DNA of 8,486 nucleotides from contig CAMWOK010000113.1 of assembly GCA_947175845.1 (NCBI GenBank), positions 1 to 8,486 of the forward strand. Direction: 5' to 3'. The position numbers and the translations under genes are program-made. Below the pieces are notes generated by a model that had not been told where the DNA came from, ran no database searches, and saw only the letters and a program-made list of their open reading frames with translations. Source of the stretch: an uncultured Lachnospiraceae bacterium (GTDB lineage: Bacteria; Bacillota; Clostridia; Lachnospirales; Lachnospiraceae). Shown here piece after piece: positions 5,923 to 8,486 of the stretch (position 1 is its first letter; each line of letters opens with the position of its first letter).

Positions 5923-7320
5923 CTACGGCGCAGTGAATGAAGCCATTTGCCGCGAGCTGCTCTCTGGCTGTTGTGAAATGACAAGCAGCACACTGAGCGA
6001 AAACACTGCGCCCTGCGTCCGAACGCTCATTGTACCATGGTAGTTTTCAGCCACCGCCCTGATGTTCGCCAGGCCGGTTCCCGCCTGAAATGTGCCGTTT
6101 CCCCGAAAGCTGTTCTCGACTTCGATCAGGATAAAATCTCCCTGGACACGCCCCGACACGCAAATATATTTTTCGGCGTGTTCTTCCATTCTTTTACAGG
6201 CATGGATTGCATTGTCAAGTGCATTGGACAAAATGATGCCAAAGTCAATATCCCGCACCAGGCAGGGACAGGGCAGAACCAGCGTGCAGGATACTGCGAT
6301 TCCCATGTTTTTTGCGATGCCCATTTTATTTCCAAGCAGAATATCCACCACCGGATTGTTCGTGCTGCACGGAAAGGACAGATCCGCTGTCATCCCCTCC
6401 ATATCGCTGACATAGTCTGCCGCCTGCTCCCATTTTTCATGCCGCAGCAGATCCCTGACGACTGCGATATGGTTTTGGATGTCATGGCGGAATGACTTTG
6501 TTTTCTCATAGCGCGCCCTTGCCTCCTCCACATACTGACTCAGCGCGTGCTCCTGCTGCACCAGCAGGGACAGTTCCGTGCCAAGCTGGAAATTCTGCAG
6601 AAGCTTTTGGTAGGCATACAGAATGCAGAACAGACTTGCCATGCCGAGCAGCTGTATCCCGAACATCGGATAATAGCTGATGTATGCGGCGCCGTCGCTG
6701 CGCGGTGTCGCCCCGACTGTCCCATATAACGTAATGTTCAGATACTCCCCCACCAGAAACAACAGCAGAATCGGTATCAGAATCATGAGCACATACTCTT
6801 TTCTGGTGCGCTCAAAACAGGAAAAATATCTGCATATCGCACGATAGCAAAACACTGTGGGCACCAGTGCCGCATTTCCCAGAAACATAAAGGCAACACC
6901 GACTGCAATCTGGTCAAACGAGGATGCAAGCGGGTACAAAATACCAAGAAGCGTATCCACAATGCCAAAGGCAAGCTGCATCGTCTCTACCGTGAGAACA
7001 GCATACAGCACAACAGTTATCCAGTCTGTGTGACCAGTGGGCGCACAGATGCAGCTCTTTTTCCGCGGCCCTGTGCACAGAATAATCCCGCACACCGCGA
7101 GCAGCAAAGTGTACGCCCCAAGCTCAGCCAGTCTGCCCCCCTGAACGAAGAAGATCTCTAAAATACCGCACGCCGCAAACAGCAGATACGCGATCGGTCC
7201 GGCTTTCCTTTGCAGCAATCGCACAAAGTAATGAAACCCGACCAGCATCTGTGCACTCCCCATAATGTATCTGTTAAAAATATCCATATATTCTGCCATG
7301 TTCCATACCTCATTCCTCAC
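5923..7320 (-). CDS. GHKL-family (AgrC-type) sensor histidine kinase (465 aa)
   Basis: A membrane sensor kinase of the AgrC/HPK10 type. The N-terminal half (about 15-240) has roughly six to seven hydrophobic segments. A linker helix follows, then the dimerisation/phosphoacceptor motif SFRHDIQNH with H279, the ATPase N-box SNALDNAIHAC (365-375) and the G-box GTGLANI (414-420), so all elements needed for autophosphorylation are visible. This kinase group usually signals to a LytTR-type response regulator and often senses peptides, but no regulator, AgrB or AgrD gene is in the window. The GTG at 7320 is chosen because GGAGG lies 7 nt upstream; an in-frame ATG at 7299 with GAGG 8 nt upstream (458 aa) is nearly as good. 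No promoter is visible between the gene and the terminator at 7395-7442, so it should depend on read-through from 7541. The coiled-coil gene follows by 53 bp. Confidence 0.93.
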   Translation of the reverse strand: MRNEVWNMAEYMDIFNRYIMGSAQMLVGFHYFVRLLQRKAGPIAYLLFAACGILEIFFVQGGRLAELGAYTLLLAVCGIILCTGPRKKSCICAPTGHTDWITVVLYAVLTVETMQLAFGIVDTLLGILYPLASSFDQIAVGVAFMFLGNAALVPTVFCYRAICRYFSCFERTRKEYVLMILIPILLLFLVGEYLNITLYGTVGATPRSDGAAYISYYPMFGIQLLGMASLFCILYAYQKLLQNFQLGTELSLLVQQEHALSQYVEEARARYEKTKSFRHDIQNHIAVVRDLLRHEKWEQAADYVSDMEGMTADLSFPCSTNNPVVDILLGNKMGIAKNMGIAVSCTLVLPCPCLVRDIDFGIILSNALDNAIHACKRMEEHAEKYICVSGRVQGDFILIEVENSFRGNGTFQAGTGLANIRAVAENYHGTMSVRTQGAVFSLSVLLVISQQPESSSRQMASFTAP

Positions 7321-7394
7321 ATCTCCTCCTCCGGGCACGCTATCCCCAGCAGTCCGCAACCGTCGCTGATCACCCTCTGCACACAGTCGGTCAG

Positions 7395-7442
7395 AAAAAG
7401 AACCGCACAGAAATTAGCTTATGCTAAGTCCAACGCGGTTCT
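7395..7442 (-). terminator. Rho-independent terminator / attenuator before the histidine kinase
   Basis: On the minus strand AGAACCGC (7442-7435) pairs perfectly with GCGGTTCT (7406-7399), whose last T begins a five-T run to 7395. Within the loop TTAGC-ATAA-GCTAA forms a second 5-bp hairpin. The 5' arm lies inside the last codons of the 23-codon leader ORF, and that ORF's TAA is in the inner loop. The histidine kinase begins 74 nt downstream without a recognisable promoter. This geometry is that of a transcription attenuator, though it could simply end a short independent transcript. Confidence 0.75.
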
Positions 7443-7490
7443 GCATCTATGCTGTCTGAGTCTGATCCTGTTCCTGTAAAATGTGTTCAT
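7419..7490 (-). CDS. Putative 23-aa Arg-rich leader peptide
   Basis: A small ORF beginning MNTFYRNRIRLRQHRCR. Six of its 12 residues from position 6 to 17 are arginine, all encoded by AGA or AGG, which alternate with other residues to give repeated R-x-R motifs. The ATG at 7490 has a strong ribosome binding site, GAGGGGG (7504-7498), at 7-nt spacing, and sits about 50 nt downstream of a good promoter. Its final codons form the 5' arm of the terminator at 7395-7442. A leader peptide that couples ribosome position to read-through into the histidine kinase gene is the favoured reading. R-x-R motifs are known arrest sites in macrolide-responsive leader peptides, which is suggestive only. Alternatives are a secreted or signalling micropeptide, or a chance ORF. 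A second short frame starts at 7506 with a poorer ribosome binding site. Confidence 0.45.
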   Translation of the reverse strand: MNTFYRNRIRLRQHRCRTALDLA

Positions 7491-7533
7491 CGTACTGCCC
7501 CCTCATCCGGCAGCGCTATCCCGCCGCCTCAAT

Positions 7534-7562
7534 TTTGTGTGTCCTTTAATATACCACACAAA
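7534..7562. promoter_or_regulatory. Inverted-repeat operator over the leader promoter -10 box
   Basis: TTTGTGTG (7534-7541) and CACACAAA (7555-7562) are perfect 8-bp inverted arms separated by 13 bp, with arm centres 21 bp apart, about two helical turns. The -10 box of the leader promoter lies within the spacer and the predicted start of transcription falls in the arm at 7534-7541. This is the expected form of a binding site for a dimeric repressor. No regulator gene in the window can be assigned to it. Confidence 0.55.
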
Positions 7563-7576
7563 CTGTGCGATTGCAA
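7548..7576 (-). promoter_or_regulatory. Sigma-A promoter of the leader / histidine kinase unit
   Basis: On the minus strand TTGCAA (7576-7571) and TATATT (7553-7548) are separated by 17 bp. Transcription should start near 7541. The promoter begins 47 bp after the GNAT stop codon and is the only good promoter found upstream of the leader ORF and the histidine kinase. Confidence 0.65.
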
Positions 7577-7622
7577 ACAGTATGACAAGCGCATATTACT
7601 CGATTATTCGTGCAATGCTACA

Positions 7623-8093
7623 CTAGAAATTGCGGTCGGCTTCCCGATAAGATTTCTCCATAACATAGTTTGTGAGGGCAATTCCCTGCCGCTCCACACA
7701 CTGTTCTTTGACAACCACATACCCCCTCTTTTCAAAGAAAGGTCTTGACGTAATGGAAGCGTGCGTCGTGATTTTCCCCTGTGCTGTCTGCTCGAGCCCG
7801 TTGCAGATAGCTGTCGCTACGCCCTTTCTCTGATAGTCTTTGTGGACATACAGCCTGTCGAGATAACCTGTTTTGTCGATATCGCCAAATCCTGCTATCG
7901 TGCCGCCCACGACGGCAACCAGGCTGTAGTGTTCCAGCAGTGAACGGTTCCATCTGTGTAAGTCCACGCTGCCCGTCGCCCACACAGACAGCTGCTCTTT
8001 TGTGTAGTCCCTTGCGTTGACTGTGTGAACCGTGTTGTAGAATAAATCAGCCAATTCTCTACAGTCAGCCGGCTGGTATTTTCTGATGACCAT
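7623..8093 (-). CDS. GNAT family N-acetyltransferase, YafP-like (156 aa)
   Basis: A single-domain cytoplasmic acetyltransferase that should transfer acetyl from acetyl-CoA to an amine; the substrate is unknown. The N-terminal part has YTKEQLSVWA (30-39), closely like YSPQQISAWA of E. coli YafP. The core strand LDRLYVHKDYQRKGVA (78-93) contains the acetyl-CoA pyrophosphate-binding Q/RxxGxA loop (QRKGVA, 88-93). The C-terminal part ITSRPFFEKRGYVVVKEQ (114-131) and TNYVMEK (141-147) also match YafP closely. The ATG at 8093 is chosen because it starts the conserved domain and has AAGGAG 8 nt upstream; the longer frame from 8177 would add a non-conserved tail overlapping the upstream gene. It begins 43 bp after the lipase stop without a clear terminator, so the two are probably co-transcribed. 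E. coli yafP sits with dinB, but no SOS gene or recognisable LexA site was seen here. Confidence 0.93.
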   Translation of the reverse strand: MVIRKYQPADCRELADLFYNTVHTVNARDYTKEQLSVWATGSVDLHRWNRSLLEHYSLVAVVGGTIAGFGDIDKTGYLDRLYVHKDYQRKGVATAICNGLEQTAQGKITTHASITSRPFFEKRGYVVVKEQCVERQGIALTNYVMEKSYREADRNF

Positions 8094-8136
8094 TTCCTTT
8101 TCTCCTTCACGCGGATTTTTCTGTGCGGCAAGCGCT

Positions 8137-8486
8137 TTAAAATCCCATCTCCCGCAGCTTTTGGACGACATTGACATAAAAATCAGTGATATCGCATATG
8201 CCGTCTCCCTGCCTGCGGGTCAGCCTTCTGCGCCGCATATCCACCTCGTCGCAGTGGGAGATGCCCCTGCCGGAACTGCTTGTGACAACGCCGCAGAAAT
8301 TTGTCCACGCAACTGCCCGCGGTGCAAGAAGGCCGTCATTTGGCCCCTCGAAAAACGATACTACAGCCGACGGCACACACAGAAACATATCGCTCCAGAC
8401 ATGCTTCATCACAAACGCATAGCTCTGGTAGTAGACACCCGGCGCATCTGGATTCCTGCGGTTAAACGCCTCCGCCTCCCGCGTTT
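8137..8486 (-). CDS. Triacylglycerol-lipase-like alpha/beta hydrolase, C-terminal part
   Basis: The last 115 residues of a lipase-like hydrolase whose 5' end lies beyond the right edge; the first two bases at 8486-8485 belong to a split codon. EGPNDGLL holds the expected catalytic aspartate (codon 8337-8335), and GRGISHCDEVDMRR has the catalytic histidine (codon 8256-8254) followed by the DEVD segment. The fragment ends DFYVNVVQKLREMGF. These motifs match the C-terminal third of the bacterial triacylglycerol lipase group related to Pseudomonas and Streptomyces enzymes, with NDG-L and H-x-DEV/N. The serine elbow (GxSxG) and any signal peptide would be off the window, so location and full activity cannot be judged. 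The GNAT gene follows by 43 bp. An internal GTG at 8412 could be taken for a start, but the frame is open to the edge with conserved-looking sequence such as FNRRNPDAPGVYYQSYAF. Confidence 0.85.
   Translation of the reverse strand, partial: TREAEAFNRRNPDAPGVYYQSYAFVMKHVWSDMFLCVPSAVVSFFEGPNDGLLAPRAVAWTNFCGVVTSSSGRGISHCDEVDMRRRRLTRRQGDGICDITDFYVNVVQKLREMGF

Noticed and set aside
5273..6043. Plus-strand 256-codon frame across the coiled-coil gene and the kinase 3' end
   Set aside because: Covers two supported minus-strand genes, Leu/Ser/Pro-biased composition and no start signal; judged a shadow.
7169..7312. Alternative ATG at 7312 in another frame, well spaced from the AGGAGGAG before the kinase
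   Set aside because: The frame (ATG AGG TAT GGA…) closes after about 50 codons inside the kinase and shows no family features; the ribosome binding site also serves the kinase GTG at 7320.
7571..7622. Terminator for the GNAT gene
   Set aside because: Only weak, T-poor imperfect dyads such as GCAT…ATGC were found, so none is annotated.
8137..8412. Treating the right-edge frame as a complete 91-aa gene starting at 8412
   Set aside because: The frame stays open to the window edge with lipase-like sequence, so it is the 3' end of a longer gene.

Overview
The window looks like chromosomal DNA of a Firmicute, most likely a gut-type Lachnospiraceae/Clostridia member. This is inferred from strong AGGAGG-type ribosome binding sites, a multi-pass GHKL (AgrC-type) histidine kinase, an FlxA-like coiled-coil hypothetical protein, a GH42 protein with the zinc cysteines, and a generally GC-rich composition. 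The first ~1.2 kb is clearly AT-richer (about 30% GC in one 60-base line counted by hand at 421-480, against about 60% at 1741-1800), suggesting a different origin or a decaying accessory patch. No rRNA, tRNA, CRISPR array, IS element or phage gene was seen.

Layout. 1-57: two hairpins, one a perfect 12-bp terminator-like dyad. 55-873 (-): a small atypical Ser/Thr protein kinase. 874-1558: a gene-poor stretch with remnants of degraded reading frames and promoters at both ends. 1559-2347 (+): a RlaP/YcgL-type nucleotidyltransferase. 2353-4338 (-): a full-length GH42 'beta-galactosidase' whose catalytic glutamates are both replaced. 4416-5114 (-): MTA/SAH nucleosidase (mtnN), probably co-transcribed with the GH42 gene from a promoter at 5206-5234. 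5333-5869 (-): a coiled-coil hypothetical protein. 5923-7320 (-): a GHKL sensor kinase. 7395-7576 (-): a regulatory leader for that kinase. 7623-8093 (-): a YafP-like GNAT acetyltransferase. 8137-8486 (-): the C-terminal part of a triacylglycerol-lipase-like hydrolase running off the right edge.

How the parts work together. The lipase and GNAT genes form a likely two-gene operon. Just after it lies a promoter whose -10 box sits inside an 8-bp-arm inverted repeat, followed by a 23-codon Arg-rich leader ORF that runs into a terminator hairpin. The histidine kinase lies 74 nt beyond the terminator with no visible promoter of its own, so its expression should depend on read-through. The coiled-coil protein follows the kinase by 53 bp. 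No response regulator is present.

The two most interesting signals are (i) the GH42 homologue with both catalytic glutamates and two further active-site residues changed in an intact 661-codon frame, which looks like a pseudoenzyme or a protein of new function, and (ii) the operator / leader peptide / attenuator arrangement in front of the orphan sensor kinase.
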